Assembly (NCBI RefSeq): GCF_024582835.1
Contig: NZ_CP102096.1
Span: forward strand, 1,860,001 to 1,924,000
Direction: 5' to 3'
Length of the DNA: 64,000 nucleotides
DNA from: Vibrio japonicus
GTDB taxonomy: Bacteria > Pseudomonadota > Gammaproteobacteria > Enterobacterales > Vibrionaceae
Part shown: positions 18,620 to 28,877 of the stretch, piece after piece
Numbering within the stretch: position 1 is the stretch's first letter
Layout of the letters: every line of letters starts with the position of its first letter
Translations under genes and position numbers: made by a program
The notes under the pieces: generated by a model
Seen by the model: the letters and a program-made list of their open reading frames with translations, nothing else
What the model was told of the DNA's origin: nothing
The model's database searches: none

Positions 18620-19831
18620 TTAACCTTGATACTTTTTGATGACTAGCGTTGCGTTAGTGCCACCAAAACCAAAGCTGTTTGACATAACAGTGTTCAATTC
18701 TGCATCACGCTTTTCAGTCACGATATCCAGACCTTTCGCTGCTTCGTCCAGATTCTCGATATTAATGCTTGGTGCAATGAAGCCGTTGTCTAGCATCAGC
18801 GTTGAGTAGATTGCTTCGTGAACGCCAGCTGCACCTAGAGCGTGACCAGTCATCGCTTTCGTTGCAGAAATTGCTGGGCTGTTTTCGCCAAATAGCTGTT
18901 GAATGGCACCTAGCTCTTTCACGTCACCAACCGGCGTTGATGTACCGTGAGTATTTACGTAATCGATGCTGTCAACGTCTTGCATCGCCATCTTCATACA
19001 ACGAACCGCACCTTCACCAGATGGTGCTACCATGTCGTAGCCGTCAGATGTCGCGCCGTAGCCTACGATCTCACCGTAGATTTTCGCGCCACGAGCCAAT
19101 GCGTGCTCAAGCTCTTCAACAACCATCATGCCGCCACCGCCAGAGATAACGAAACCGTCACGGTCTGCATCGTAAGTACGTGATGCTTTTTCTGGTGTGT
19201 CGTTGTATTTGGTTGATAGTGCGCCCATCGCATCAAACATCATTGTTTGAGACCAATCTAGCTCTTCACCACCACCAGCAAATACGATGTCTTGTTTACC
19301 CAGTTGGATAAGTTCCATTGCGTGACCAATACAGTGTGCAGACGTTGCACATGCAGAGCTCATTGAGTAGTTCACGCCACGGATTTTAAATGGTGTTGCC
19401 AAACAAGCAGAAACCGTTGAAGACATAGTACGAGGAACCATGTAAGGGCCCACGCGTTTTACGCCTTTCTCACGCATAGTGTCAGTTGCAACAGTTTGGT
19501 TTAGCGCCGAAGCACCACCTGAACCTGCTACGATACCTGTACGATCGTTAGACACTTGCTCTTCAGTTAAGCCAGCGTCTGCAATGGCTTGTTCCATAGA
19601 TAGGTATGCATACGCCGCCGCATCACCCATAAAGCGCATCTGTTTACGGTCAATGTGTTCTGCTGGGTTGATTTTTAGATCACCCCAAACCTGAGAACGA
19701 AGACCTTTCTCTTTAAACTGCTCAGAAGCAGTAATACCAGATTTACCTTCTTTTAGAGACGCTAAAACTTCTTCGACGTTGTTACCGATACTTGAAACAA
19801 TACCCATACCGGTGATTACGACACGTTTCAT
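18620..19831 (-). CDS. fabB: 3-oxoacyl-ACP synthase I FabB
   Basis: FabB condenses malonyl-ACP with acyl-ACP and is needed for unsaturated fatty acid elongation. Its 403 residues carry the Cys-His-His triad: Cys161 in '[12 protein letters not shown]', His in '[12 protein letters not shown]' and His in '[11 protein letters not shown]'. It is divergent from mnmC, as in E. coli. I looked for FadR and FabR sites in the 128-base gap and found no convincing match. A long structured 3' UTR follows the gene. Confidence 0.97.
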   Translation of the reverse strand: MKRVVITGMGIVSSIGNNVEEVLASLKEGKSGITASEQFKEKGLRSQVWGDLKINPAEHIDRKQMRFMGDAAAYAYLSMEQAIADAGLTEEQVSNDRTGIVAGSGGASALNQTVATDTMREKGVKRVGPYMVPRTMSSTVSACLATPFKIRGVNYSMSSACATSAHCIGHAMELIQLGKQDIVFAGGGEELDWSQTMMFDAMGALSTKYNDTPEKASRTYDADRDGFVISGGGGMMVVEELEHALARGAKIYGEIVGYGATSDGYDMVAPSGEGAVRCMKMAMQDVDSIDYVNTHGTSTPVGDVKELGAIQQLFGENSPAISATKAMTGHALGAAGVHEAIYSTLMLDNGFIAPSINIENLDEAAKGLDIVTEKRDAELNTVMSNSFGFGGTNATLVIKKYQG

Positions 19832-19959
19832 TATGACATTCCTATAATTCTAAGTTCCGCTAGATAATAACTAAGTTACCGCACAAAAGTGGTCAGCTTT
19901 CCCATAAATCCGTACAATCACTCCCAGTTTATCGCTCTAATCACACAAATTCTGACATT

Positions 19960-21978
19960 ATGACTTCGATTACCAATGCACAACTTGGCTGGAATGACGC
20001 CGGAACACCCGTTTCTGATCAGTTTGATGACGTCTATTTCTCAAACGTAAACGGCTTAGAAGAAACGCGTTATGTCTTTCTTGGCCAAAATCATCTCCCA
20101 CAGAGATGGCAAGATTATGACGACCGCCGTTTTGTTATTGGAGAAACTGGCTTTGGTACTGGATTAAACTTTCTCGCGGTTTGGCAATGGTTCAATCAGT
20201 TTAGACAAGAAAACCCTGACGCCGCGTTAAAAGAACTGCATTTCGTCAGCTTTGAAAAATACCCACTGAGTAAAGAAGACTTAATTAAAGCGCATCAAGC
20301 ATGGCCAGAACTGGCTGAGTACGCGCAAAAACTGCAGCAGCACTACCCTATCGCTGTACCTGAATGTCATCGAATTGTGTTGGAAGATGGCGCGGTGACG
20401 CTGGATCTTTGGTTTGGTGACATCAAAGATTGCATGCCGAAAGTGCCAGTGGCTGAGCAAGGTATCATTGATGCTTGGTTCCTTGATGGATTCGCACCAA
20501 GCAAAAACCCTGAAATGTGGAACCAAGAGCTGTTTAACGGTATGGCAAAACTGGCCAAGGTTGACTGCACGTGCGCGACGTTTACCGCAGCAGGGTTTGT
20601 GCGTCGCGGTTTGATTGAAGCCGGATTCGAGATGAAAAAGGTCAAAGGCTTTGGTACCAAACGTGACATGATCGCGGGCGCCTTGAAAGAGCGTCACGCT
20701 CAAGGGAACTTTAAGCCTTGGTTTGCGCGTACAGGCAGCGCTTCAACAGAATCTATCGCCATTGTGGGTGGCGGCATTGCCAGCGCAACATTGGCGAAAA
20801 CTCTTGTACGTCGCGGAAAACAGGTAACCTTATATTGCCAAGACGAACAAGCTGCACAAGGCGCATCAGGTAATCGCCAAGGCGCGGTGTATCCCCTGCT
20901 TAACGGCTCGCACAGCAATGTATCTCGTGTTTTTGCCCCAGCATTTTTGTTTGCTCGCCAGTTCGTTGAGCAGGCAGCTGAGTCTATCGAGTTTGACCAT
21001 GATTGGTGCGGCGTAACCCAGCTTATGTGGGATGACAAGTCGCAAGCCAAGTTAGAAAAGATGCTTGAAGGTAACTTTGCCGACGAGCTGGTCACTAAAC
21101 TGAGCGTTGAAGAAACCAGTCAAAAAATTGGCTTACCTATTGACCAAGCGAGCGTCCACTACCCTTTAGGCGGTTGGTTGTGTCCTGCTCAGCTGACACA
21201 GGGACTGATCGCATCACTGGAACAAAGTCCGTTGTTCACTGCGAAATTCAATAGCCAAGTTGAGCTGCTGCAATGGGATGAAGAGAAACAGCAATGGACG
21301 GTAACAATTGGTGAGCAACACTTTGTCCACGATACCGTCGTTATCGCTAATGGCCATCAGTTTGGCGACATCGCCCAAGCCGCAGATATTCCATTAGGTC
21401 AAGTGAAAGGCCAGGTCAGCCATATCCCGACAACCGATACACTTAGCCAGCTCAAAACCGTACTTTGTTACGATGGTTACATGACGCCGATGAATCCAAA
21501 CAACGGCCAGCACTGTATTGGTGCAAGTTATGACCGCAGCCATCTCGATTACGAATTTGACCCAGCGGCTCAACAAGACAATGGCGACAAACTTCGCAAA
21601 TGCGTCCCAAACCAAGCTTGGCCGGAGCAAGTCGACACGTCAGGGAATCAATCTCGTCAAGGCATCCGCTGCGTGAGCCGAGATCACTTGCCTTTCGTTG
21701 GCAATGTTGGGGATCTGGAAGAGACAAAACAAGCATACCAAGACTTGCAAAAGACCAAAGAGCAAGACGCTGTACAAGTACCGCACTATCCAAATCTGTT
21801 CTGCATGCTTGGCTTAGGATCTCGAGGTTTGAGTTCTTCACCTCTATTGGCCGAAACGTTGGCGTCACAAATCTGTGGCGACCCGCTACCGCTGCCAGTT
21901 GATGTTCTGGAACAGCTTCATCCAAGCCGAATGTGGGTGCGTAAGCTACGTAAAGGCAAGGCTATTACTGAGCTGTAA
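19960..21978 (+). CDS. mnmC: Bifunctional tRNA mnm5U methyltransferase / FAD-dependent oxidase MnmC
   Basis: MnmC (672 residues) completes 5-methylaminomethyl-2-thiouridine at the tRNA wobble position. The N-terminal methyltransferase (MnmD) domain has an SAM motif ('[15 protein letters not shown]') and '[17 protein letters not shown]'. The C-terminal oxidase domain opens at ~266 with a dinucleotide fold ([20 protein letters not shown]) and removes the carboxymethyl group using FAD. Both halves are full length. It stands alone, ends in a bidirectional terminator and is divergent from fabB. Confidence 0.97.
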   Translation: MTSITNAQLGWNDAGTPVSDQFDDVYFSNVNGLEETRYVFLGQNHLPQRWQDYDDRRFVIGETGFGTGLNFLAVWQWFNQFRQENPDAALKELHFVSFEKYPLSKEDLIKAHQAWPELAEYAQKLQQHYPIAVPECHRIVLEDGAVTLDLWFGDIKDCMPKVPVAEQGIIDAWFLDGFAPSKNPEMWNQELFNGMAKLAKVDCTCATFTAAGFVRRGLIEAGFEMKKVKGFGTKRDMIAGALKERHAQGNFKPWFARTGSASTESIAIVGGGIASATLAKTLVRRGKQVTLYCQDEQAAQGASGNRQGAVYPLLNGSHSNVSRVFAPAFLFARQFVEQAAESIEFDHDWCGVTQLMWDDKSQAKLEKMLEGNFADELVTKLSVEETSQKIGLPIDQASVHYPLGGWLCPAQLTQGLIASLEQSPLFTAKFNSQVELLQWDEEKQQWTVTIGEQHFVHDTVVIANGHQFGDIAQAADIPLGQVKGQVSHIPTTDTLSQLKTVLCYDGYMTPMNPNNGQHCIGASYDRSHLDYEFDPAAQQDNGDKLRKCVPNQAWPEQVDTSGNQSRQGIRCVSRDHLPFVGNVGDLEETKQAYQDLQKTKEQDAVQVPHYPNLFCMLGLGSRGLSSSPLLAETLASQICGDPLPLPVDVLEQLHPSRMWVRKLRKGKAITEL

Positions 21979-22014
21979 GCGACAAAGCAAAGAAACAGTA
22001 AACATAAACAATAA

Positions 22015-22042
22015 AAAACGCCTCCGAGTTTGGAGGCGTTTT
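22015..22042. terminator. Bidirectional terminator between mnmC and yfcL
   Basis: AAAACGCCTCC pairs with GGAGGCGTTTT around a 6-base loop, with A and T runs on the two sides. It serves the convergent mnmC and yfcL-like genes. Confidence 0.9.
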
Positions 22043-22067
22043 CTTTAATATTTATAGGGTGTTGGAG

Positions 22068-22331
22068 TTACGCTTGGTTAGCAAGGTAAGTCCAAAGGTC
22101 ATTCACAATGGTGCGGTCTGCAGGGCTAAGCTCAGAGCGTGCCTGATCGAGGCTAGACTGAATGCGAGTTTTCAGCTCGTCAATATCGTTAAGACCTTCT
22201 TCTTCGCATGACGCAGCTGATAGGGAAATATGACCACGTAAGTAACCACCAGCAAAGAGTTCATCATCAGATGCAGTAGAAATTCGTGCATCAATCAGCT
22301 CAAGTAGCTTCTCTTCAAATTCAATAATCAT
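22068..22331 (-). CDS. yfcL: YfcL-family protein
   Basis: This is an 87-residue, acidic, helical cytoplasmic protein that resembles the YfcL family in length and in the 'YLRGHISLSAASCEEEG' region. No function is established for the family. In E. coli yfcL also lies near mnmC and epmC (yfcM), so position supports the call. It follows epmC by 84 bases and probably shares its transcript. Confidence 0.85.
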   Translation of the reverse strand: MIIEFEEKLLELIDARISTASDDELFAGGYLRGHISLSAASCEEEGLNDIDELKTRIQSSLDQARSELSPADRTIVNDLWTYLANQA

Positions 22332-22415
22332 TGTTGCTTTCGCCTAAATCAGTTTGCGTTTTTAAATCAGAGCCGAGCTTCTCATATTGCTTTTGTTAAC
22401 GCAAACACTCTTGGT

Positions 22416-22946
22416 TCATTTAACTTCAAACTGCTCGAAACTCAGTTCGGCGATTTGGTAATGATCTCTTAACGCGTCAGAAAGCAATTTTACGCGCAGT
22501 GGTAGACCTTGCTGAAAAATACTCTCGACCTCTTTATGCACTTTATCCATAAAGGCCAAACGGTCAGGCTCAAAATCGCCATTTAAGTTGTCACAACTGA
22601 CCGTAAACGGGAAACCCGCACTCATTGACAAGATCCACTCATACGCCTGCGGTCTAATTTCGACTTTTTCAAACTCCGCTTGAACTTGCTCGGTGCGACC
22701 ATCCGGCTCATACCAATAGCCAAAATCTTCCAACAACCTACGCTTTGGACCTGCAACACACCAGTGGGCGATCTCATGCAGCGCTGACGCGTAAAAACCA
22801 CGAGCGAAAACTATTCGGTGGTATGGCGTTGTGTCATCTGCAGGAAGATAGATAGGTTCATCCTCGCCCAATTCCAGCTTAGTGTTATAGCCGCAAAGGA
22901 AGGTGTCATTAAAAATCTTTATCAGGTCTTGGTACGCGTGCGTCAT
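22416..22946 (-). CDS. epmC: Elongation factor P hydroxylase EpmC
   Basis: EpmC (YfcM; 176 residues) hydroxylates the beta-lysylated lysine of elongation factor P, the last step after EpmA and EpmB. A metal-binding 'SALHEIAHWCVAG' motif is present at about residue 55, together with 'DFGYWYEPDGRTEQVQAEFE', typical of the family. Length and neighbours (yfcL, mnmC) agree with E. coli. Confidence 0.93.
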   Translation of the reverse strand: MTHAYQDLIKIFNDTFLCGYNTKLELGEDEPIYLPADDTTPYHRIVFARGFYASALHEIAHWCVAGPKRRLLEDFGYWYEPDGRTEQVQAEFEKVEIRPQAYEWILSMSAGFPFTVSCDNLNGDFEPDRLAFMDKVHKEVESIFQQGLPLRVKLLSDALRDHYQIAELSFEQFEVK

Positions 22947-23168
22947 GATATGTTATCGAAAGCTTATATACTGCGCGGGCATTCTCGCTATTTTCATCGA
23001 CGAATGCAAATTTGAACGCACTAGTCGTAACATTAGAAATATTTATGAGTAAAACGTTTTCGTCATCACAAAATCTCATTCGTCATAGATCACATTTCCG
23101 ACTACACTCACGAACTTATTTATATGATACCCCCGCCTTATATCGGCGTCACAAATAGAGATATTTCT

Positions 23169-23792
23169 ATGCTGCTGAGTGTTTTGTACATCATTGGTAT
23201 CACGGCAGAAGCCATGACAGGAGCTTTAAGTGCCGGACGTCGAAAAATGGACTGGTTTGGCGTCATGCTAGTCGCAAGTGCTACGGCTATCGGCGGTGGT
23301 ACCGTGCGTGATATTTTGTTAGGTCATTACCCATTAGGCTGGGTTGAGAATCCTGAATTTTTGGCGATTACATGTGTTGCCGGAGTACTGACCACGGGGT
23401 TAGCAAAATGGGTGATCAAATTAAGAAGCCTATTCATTACATTAGATGCGCTTGGCTTGATCGTATTTAGTATTATCGGTACTAAAGTTGCCCTAGGCAT
23501 GGGGCTGCATCCTGGCATTTGTATGGTTTCAGCGCTGGTGACGGGCGTGTTTGGTGGCTTACTGCGTGACTTAATTTGTCGTCAGACTCCACTTGTTCTG
23601 CACGAAGAACTTTACGCGTCTATCGCTTTGATTGCATCCGGGCTTTACTTGGCATTGCTAGAGTTTAGTGTTAATGATGTCACAGCGACGATTAGTACAT
23701 TGGTTGTCGGCTATATGCTTCGAATGGCCGCAGTGCGATTTAAATGGCGACTACCGTCATTCCATTTGGAAACGGAAAACTCAATCCACTGA
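23169..23792 (+). CDS. TRIC-family (UPF0126) membrane protein
   Basis: This is a roughly seven-helix inner-membrane protein of 207 residues when started at the ATG at 23169 (MLLSVLYIIGITAEAMTGAL), which matches the family N-terminus and follows a GAG element; an upstream start at 23124 would add 15 polar residues. It contains two copies of the UPF0126/TRIC motif, 'IGGGTVRDILLGHYPLGWV' and 'VFGGLLRDLICRQTPLVL'. Prokaryotic TRIC homologues form trimeric cation channels; the physiological role in bacteria is not settled. It is monocistronic, with a strong terminator. Confidence 0.88.
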   Translation: MLLSVLYIIGITAEAMTGALSAGRRKMDWFGVMLVASATAIGGGTVRDILLGHYPLGWVENPEFLAITCVAGVLTTGLAKWVIKLRSLFITLDALGLIVFSIIGTKVALGMGLHPGICMVSALVTGVFGGLLRDLICRQTPLVLHEELYASIALIASGLYLALLEFSVNDVTATISTLVVGYMLRMAAVRFKWRLPSFHLETENSIH

Positions 23793-23814
23793 GTCACCAA
23801 ATAGATAAGTTCAT

Positions 23815-23846
23815 AAAAAACGCCAATCAACCGATTGGCGTTTTTT
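23815..23846. terminator. Bidirectional terminator between the TRIC gene and aroC
   Basis: AAAAAACGCCAATC pairs with GATTGGCGTTTTTT around AACC. It is a 14-bp stem with poly-A/poly-T ends between convergent genes. Confidence 0.95.
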
Positions 23847-23855
23847 GTTGTGCAA

Positions 23856-24941
23856 TTAAATCTGCGGCGTTTCGGTTGCTACGCCATGGTTTTGACCACG
23901 GTGACGCAACAGATGATCCATCAATACAATGGCCAGCATTGCTTCAGCAATCGGTACTGCTCGGATCCCCACGCATGGATCGTGACGTCCTTTGGTGATC
24001 AACTGAGTTGGCTCGCCTTGTTTTGTGATGGTTTCACCCGGTACGGTAATACTGGATGTCGGCTTAAGCGCGATATTCGCAACGATGTCCTGCCCCGTAG
24101 AGATACCACCTAAAATACCACCAGCGTGGTTACTGCCAAAGCCATCTGGGCTTAGGGTATCACGGTGCTCACTGCCTTTTTGACTCACAACATCAAAACC
24201 GTCACCGATTTCGACCCCTTTCACCGCATTGATGCTCATCAACGCATGCGCAATATCGGCATCTAAACGATCAAAAACAGGTTCACCAAGGCCAACAGGC
24301 ACATTGGTCGCAACAACTTGTAGTTTTGCGCCAATAGAATCGCCTTGTTTTTTAAGATCGCGGATCAATTGGTCAAACGCGTCCACTTTATCAACGTCTG
24401 GGCAGAAGAACGCATTGTTTTCAATTTCGTCCCAATCGACCTTATCGATCGACACATCACCCATTTGTGACAGGTAAGCGCGAATTTCTACGCCAAACTC
24501 CTGCTTAAGGTATTTCTTCGCAATCGAACCTGCCGCCACACGCATCGCCGTTTCACGAGCAGACGAACGGCCGCCGCCTCGGTAATCACGAATACCGTAT
24601 TTTTGGTGGTAAGTGTAATCAGCGTGCCCTGGACGGAATTTATCTTTGATTTCTGAGTAATCTTTTGAGCGCTGGTCTGTATTTTCAATCAACAAACCAA
24701 TCGAAGTACCTGTGGTTTTACCTTCAAATACGCCAGAAAGAATTTTCACTTCATCAGGTTCACGACGCTGAGTGGTATAACGAGAAGTACCCGGACGACG
24801 ACGGTCCAGATCAATTTGAATATCCGCTTCTGTAATTTCTAAGCCCGGAGGACACCCATCGACGATACATCCTAGTGCGATACCGTGACTCTCCCCGAAT
24901 GTCGTGACTCGGAAATGTTGTCCGATACTGTTTCCTGCCAT
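23856..24941 (-). CDS. aroC: Chorismate synthase AroC
   Basis: AroC (361 residues) converts 5-enolpyruvylshikimate-3-phosphate to chorismate using reduced FMN. All three family signatures are visible: '[18 protein letters not shown]' near the N terminus, '[20 protein letters not shown]' in the middle, and '[16 protein letters not shown]' later. Its order downstream of prmB is the conserved gammaproteobacterial arrangement, though here a terminator separates them. Confidence 0.98.
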   Translation of the reverse strand: MAGNSIGQHFRVTTFGESHGIALGCIVDGCPPGLEITEADIQIDLDRRRPGTSRYTTQRREPDEVKILSGVFEGKTTGTSIGLLIENTDQRSKDYSEIKDKFRPGHADYTYHQKYGIRDYRGGGRSSARETAMRVAAGSIAKKYLKQEFGVEIRAYLSQMGDVSIDKVDWDEIENNAFFCPDVDKVDAFDQLIRDLKKQGDSIGAKLQVVATNVPVGLGEPVFDRLDADIAHALMSINAVKGVEIGDGFDVVSQKGSEHRDTLSPDGFGSNHAGGILGGISTGQDIVANIALKPTSSITVPGETITKQGEPTQLITKGRHDPCVGIRAVPIAEAMLAIVLMDHLLRHRGQNHGVATETPQI

Positions 24942-25073
24942 TACTTCCTCAAGTTATGTTTGCCCGTAAATAGAGCTTTACACGTCAATTGTTCGTAATT
25001 TCATAGTGTCTTTATTACGGTTTGATGTAAACCCCTAAAGTGGAACTATTTTGCTTTCCTTTGAGAATAAAAA

Positions 25074-25099
25074 AACGCTAAGCCTTGCGACTTAGCGTT
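25074..25099 (-). terminator. Rho-independent terminator of prmB
   Basis: AACGCTAAG pairs with CTTAGCGTT around an 8-base loop. On the minus strand a run of T residues continues after the stem. Confidence 0.9.
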
Positions 25100-25127
25100 G
25101 TTGTTCATTCTGCTTTACGAGACTTTA

Positions 25128-26060
25128 TCAGTCTTTGTAGATAGAGAATTCGTCTGCGTGCTCAAGCATTTGCTCACGTGTCAGCATGAATACGCCGTGG
25201 CCGCCGTTTTCAAACTCGATCCAAGTAAACGGAATGTGTGGGTATTGATCCATCATATGAACCATAGAGTTGCCCACTTCGCAGATAAGAATACCGTTAT
25301 CAGTGAGGTAATCTGGCGCATTCGCTAAAATACGGCGCACAAGTTTCAACCCGTCAGTACCCGCAGCTAAACCTAGTTCTGGTTCGTGAGTAAACTCATC
25401 CGGTAGACTCTCCATATCTTCTTGGTCTACATACGGTGGGTTTGAAACGATCAGATTGTACTTCTCTTTTGGTAAGTCACGGAACAGATCAGAACGGATC
25501 GGGAACACTTGCTGCTCCATACCGTGATCTTGGATGTTCTGTTCTGCAACCTGAAGCGCGTCGGTTGAGATATCAATCGCGTCCACTTCTGCATCAGGGA
25601 AGGCGTGCGCACAAGCAATCGCAATACAACCGCTGCCTGTACATAGGTCCATAATGCGTGTTGGCTCTTCAACCAACCACGGTTGGAACTCAGCCTGAAT
25701 AAGTTCACCAATTGGAGAACGCGGCACAAGTACGCGCTCATCAACGTAAAACTCCAGACCACAGAACCACGCTTTGTTGGTTAGATATGCGGTAGGCGTA
25801 CGCTCATTAATGCGTTTTACTACACGCTCAACAATGCGCAAACGCTCACTGCTTGTCAGGCGAGAGTTCAAAACATGCGGAGGCACGTCGATTGGTAGGT
25901 ACAGCGTAGGTAAGATAAGCTGTACGGCTTCATCCCATGCGTTATCAGTACCGTGACCATAAAATAGGTTCGCGGCGTTGAAACGGCTCACTGTCCAACG
26001 AATCATATCTTGAAGCGTGTGAAGTTCTGATACCGCTTCTTCTACAAAAATCTTATCCAA
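25128..26060 (-). CDS. prmB: Ribosomal protein L3 glutamine methyltransferase PrmB
   Basis: PrmB (310 residues) methylates a glutamine of ribosomal protein uL3 during 50S assembly. It has the SAM-binding block '[20 protein letters not shown]' and the catalytic NPPY motif at residues 207-210 ([11 protein letters not shown]), typical of glutamine-N5 methyltransferases. It is divergent from smrB with a 63-base gap, as in E. coli (yfcB/yfcN). Confidence 0.96.
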   Translation of the reverse strand: MDKIFVEEAVSELHTLQDMIRWTVSRFNAANLFYGHGTDNAWDEAVQLILPTLYLPIDVPPHVLNSRLTSSERLRIVERVVKRINERTPTAYLTNKAWFCGLEFYVDERVLVPRSPIGELIQAEFQPWLVEEPTRIMDLCTGSGCIAIACAHAFPDAEVDAIDISTDALQVAEQNIQDHGMEQQVFPIRSDLFRDLPKEKYNLIVSNPPYVDQEDMESLPDEFTHEPELGLAAGTDGLKLVRRILANAPDYLTDNGILICEVGNSMVHMMDQYPHIPFTWIEFENGGHGVFMLTREQMLEHADEFSIYKD

Positions 26061-26123
26061 AATTGCCTCCGAAAAGCGCTACAATACTGCCAATAACATT
26101 TGATATACGTATTTATAAACCCG

Positions 26124-26654
26124 ATGAGCAAAAAAAACACCGATATCGATGATGATTTCGCCCTTTTCAAGGATGCAGTACAAGGCGTAAAAAAGTTGCG
26201 ACAGGATACCATAGTCCAGCAACCAAAAAGAAACACTAAGCAAAAAGAAATCAAGCGAGTTGCACGCGAAGCGAGCGATAGTGAGTTTTATTTTTCAGAT
26301 GAGTTCGTTCCATTGTTAAGTGAGGATGGACCAACTCGCTACGCACGCGATGGTGTCTCTCAATACGAAGTGAAACGTTTAAGGCGCGGTGTTTACGTAC
26401 CTGACGTATTTCTGGATATGCATGGGATGACGCAAGTGGAAGCGAAGCGAGAGCTCGGTGCAATGATCGCGTACTGCATAAAGAATGAGATTGCTTGTGC
26501 CTGCGTACAACATGGTATCGGTAAGCACATTCTCAAGCAAAAAACACCTCTTTGGCTTGCCCAACACCCTGACGTCCTGGCGTTCCACCAAGCCCCCCTA
26601 GAATTTGGTGGTGATGGCGCACTGCTGGTTCTGCTCTCTATTCCAGAGAAGTAA
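26124..26654 (+). CDS. smrB: Ribosome rescue endonuclease SmrB
   Basis: SmrB (YfcN) cleaves mRNA between collided ribosomes. I start it at the ATG at 26124 (MSKKNTDIDDDFALF), 176 residues, because this matches the family N-terminus; an earlier in-frame start at 26100 seems spurious. The C-terminal Smr domain has the 'DLHG'-type motif as 'DMHGMTQVEAKRELG' and the second loop 'VQHGIGKHILKQKTPLWLAQ'. The conservative L-to-M change in the first motif should not matter. Confidence 0.94.
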   Translation: MSKKNTDIDDDFALFKDAVQGVKKLRQDTIVQQPKRNTKQKEIKRVAREASDSEFYFSDEFVPLLSEDGPTRYARDGVSQYEVKRLRRGVYVPDVFLDMHGMTQVEAKRELGAMIAYCIKNEIACACVQHGIGKHILKQKTPLWLAQHPDVLAFHQAPLEFGGDGALLVLLSIPEK

Positions 26655-26664
26655 TCAAAAGACG

Positions 26665-27795
26665 TTATTGACGTAGTTCTGGCGGTATAGGTAATTCTGA
26701 TGCTTTAAGATTTGGCCTTTGTCCGCCACGTTTCCGATACTGCTTTAGCTGGAATACATAAGCCAACACTTGAGCCACAGCCGTAAACAGTCCATCTGGG
26801 ATTTCTTGCTCTAACTCGGTGGAGTGGTATAACGCTCGAGCCAGCGGTGGAGCTGGGATCACATAGATATCATGTTCTCTGGCGACTTCCCGTATTTTCA
26901 GAGCCATGTGATCGGTGCCTTTCGCTACCACAATAGGCGCACGGTCTGAGTCTTGTTTGTATCGTAGTGCGACAGAGAAGTGCTCCGGGTTGGTGACGAT
27001 AACGTCTGCCTGTGGGACCTCGGCCATCATTCGACGTTGGGCCGCTTCACGTTGCAGCATACGAATTCGACCTTTTACTTCTGGCTTACCTTCTGTTTCT
27101 TTGTATTCGTCTTTGACTTCCTGCTTAGTCATTTTGAGCTGATTCGCGTGTTGCCAAATTTGGAAAGGAATATCGATCGCCACCACAATCAACAGAGAAC
27201 AACTAATCAAAAGAATAAAATTGAGCAAGATATCAAGCGCGTGGAATATGTTTTGCGGGTACACATCCATACTCAACTGAAACAAATCTTCCTTCGCGGC
27301 ATTGATAAGGTAGAAAGCAACACCAGATACGAGCGTGACTTTCAAAATCGACTTGATTAACTCGACCCAGCTTTGCATACCCACCATCCGCTTTAAACCG
27401 CTTAACGGGTTCATCTTGGAAAGCTTTGGCATAGCCGCTTCAACGGAAAAACTTATCCCACCAACACCAGCCGCCCCAGCAACGGCCGCAACAAAGAGCG
27501 TGACAAGAATAAACAGCAAGGGGAGAAACAAATTAGTGAGCGTGCCAAGCGCAATGTCCATGAGCTTAACTTGATCAAAAATCTCTTCTCTTGAGAGAGT
27601 AAACAGGCGTTCCATGACGGTTGCGAGTGCACGAGCAAGGCTCTCGCCAAACCACATCAAGGCGACTGAACCTACTACGAGTACGGATACCGACGCTAAT
27701 TCCTTTGACCTTGCAACCTGCCCTTTTTCTCTGGCCTGTTGCAAGCGCCTGGGCGTGGCGTCTTCGGTGCGTTCTTGACCGTCTGATTCTGCCAA
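26665..27795 (-). CDS. flhB: Flagellar export gate protein FlhB
   Basis: FlhB (376 residues) is the export-gate subunit that switches substrate specificity from rod/hook to filament proteins. It has four N-terminal membrane helices and a cytoplasmic domain. The autocleavage site reads NPEH (residues 269-272, 'VIVTNPEHFSVALRY') instead of the usual NPTH; the scissile Asn-Pro bond is kept. It is the last gene of the fliK-flhB run. flhA is not adjacent. The 10-base gap to convergent smrB holds no terminator. Confidence 0.97.
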   Translation of the reverse strand: MAESDGQERTEDATPRRLQQAREKGQVARSKELASVSVLVVGSVALMWFGESLARALATVMERLFTLSREEIFDQVKLMDIALGTLTNLFLPLLFILVTLFVAAVAGAAGVGGISFSVEAAMPKLSKMNPLSGLKRMVGMQSWVELIKSILKVTLVSGVAFYLINAAKEDLFQLSMDVYPQNIFHALDILLNFILLISCSLLIVVAIDIPFQIWQHANQLKMTKQEVKDEYKETEGKPEVKGRIRMLQREAAQRRMMAEVPQADVIVTNPEHFSVALRYKQDSDRAPIVVAKGTDHMALKIREVAREHDIYVIPAPPLARALYHSTELEQEIPDGLFTAVAQVLAYVFQLKQYRKRGGQRPNLKASELPIPPELRQ

Positions 27796-27809
27796 TTCCG
27801 TCTCCTAAC

Positions 27810-28592
27810 TCAACAGTTTATGCGTACAAAGCGACAGATCTGTTGCTCACCCTGTAGCCAGAATAATTCGTAGTGATTGTACAAACCAGCCAGAATATAC
27901 CAACACAACAACAAGCCTACGATAAGAGCAAAAGCGAAACCGAGTGAGAATATATTTAGCTGTGGCGCAGCACGTGTCATCACACCAAAAGAAAGGTTTA
28001 TGGTTAAGAGCGCAATGATGCCTGATAGTGACATACTCAGTGCGACCTTAAACATAATCCCCAGCCATTGTGCAATTTCTTGAAAGTCTGCATTCGTCAA
28101 CGAACCTGCGCCAATCGGTAACGACTTAAAGCTCATCACGACCAGCATGATCATTTTCAAATGTCCGTCAGTCGCCAAAAAGAACATCGTTGCTAAGAAC
28201 ATAAACAACTGACCAAGCAAAGGTGTATTTTGCCCATTCGCCGGGTCAACCATAGAAGCAAAACCCAAGCTCGATTGCATACCCAATATTTGACCAAGAA
28301 TCACAAACGTCTGAATCATAAACTGAGTAATAGTGCCCATTGCGACACCGATAATGATCTGTTCAAGCAGAGTCATGAACCCTTCAAACGAAAGAAGTTC
28401 AATACTGTCAGGCACAGCAGGTATCACTGGCATGACCGCAAACGTGATCGCTAACCCCAAATACAGACGCACTCGCGTAGAGACAAAACGTGCGCCCGTC
28501 ACGGACATAACCATTAACATCGCTGCGATTCGGGTGTACGGCCAGAAGTAATTGGCAAGCCAGTCAAGGATGAGGTTAGCCGGATACTCCAT
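27810..28592 (-). CDS. fliR: Flagellar export apparatus protein FliR
   Basis: FliR (260 residues) joins FliP and FliQ in the helical export gate at the centre of the MS ring. It is strongly hydrophobic, with the family motifs 'PYTRIAAMLMVMSVTGARFV' at the N terminus and 'LAIGF'-like helices toward the C terminus. It begins four bases after the fliQ stop and ends 14 bases before flhB. Confidence 0.96.
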   Translation of the reverse strand: MEYPANLILDWLANYFWPYTRIAAMLMVMSVTGARFVSTRVRLYLGLAITFAVMPVIPAVPDSIELLSFEGFMTLLEQIIIGVAMGTITQFMIQTFVILGQILGMQSSLGFASMVDPANGQNTPLLGQLFMFLATMFFLATDGHLKMIMLVVMSFKSLPIGAGSLTNADFQEIAQWLGIMFKVALSMSLSGIIALLTINLSFGVMTRAAPQLNIFSLGFAFALIVGLLLCWYILAGLYNHYELFWLQGEQQICRFVRINC

Positions 28593-28595
28593 ACG

Positions 28596-28865
28596 CTAAT
28601 ACAACACCTGAGGAAGACGCTCTATCATTGAGAAAAAGAACTCCATCATCATTTGCGTCATCCAGTGCGCAAACGCCATTAGCGCTAGCAGCGTCACAAT
28701 CAAACGGGGTAAAAAGCTCAGCGTCTGTTCGTTAATAGAGGTTGCCGCTTGAAAAATAGCAACAATCAAACCGATTAAAAGGCTTGGAATGATGATGGCA
28801 CACACCATGATCAACACCATCCACAAGGCATCTCTAAACAGTTCGACGAATATTTCAGGAGTCAT
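28596..28865 (-). CDS. fliQ: Flagellar export apparatus protein FliQ
   Basis: This is an 89-residue protein with two membrane helices. 'FRDALWMVLIMVCAIIIPSL' and 'IVAIFQAATSINEQTLSFLP' match the family closely. FliQ packs around the FliP pentamer in the export gate. It lies between fliP and fliR in the standard order. Confidence 0.97.
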   Translation of the reverse strand: MTPEIFVELFRDALWMVLIMVCAIIIPSLLIGLIVAIFQAATSINEQTLSFLPRLIVTLLALMAFAHWMTQMMMEFFFSMIERLPQVLY

Positions 28866-28877
28866 GTTTTTCTCCCG

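Noticed and set aside
19832..19959. FadR or FabR operator between fabB and mnmC
   Set aside because: An AGCTGACCA segment and a GTACAA segment resemble half-sites, but neither gives a convincing full palindrome.
20281..21925. Several open frames on the minus strand opposite mnmC
   Set aside because: mnmC is intact and conserved along its full length on the plus strand; the opposite frames have no plausible start signals or domains.
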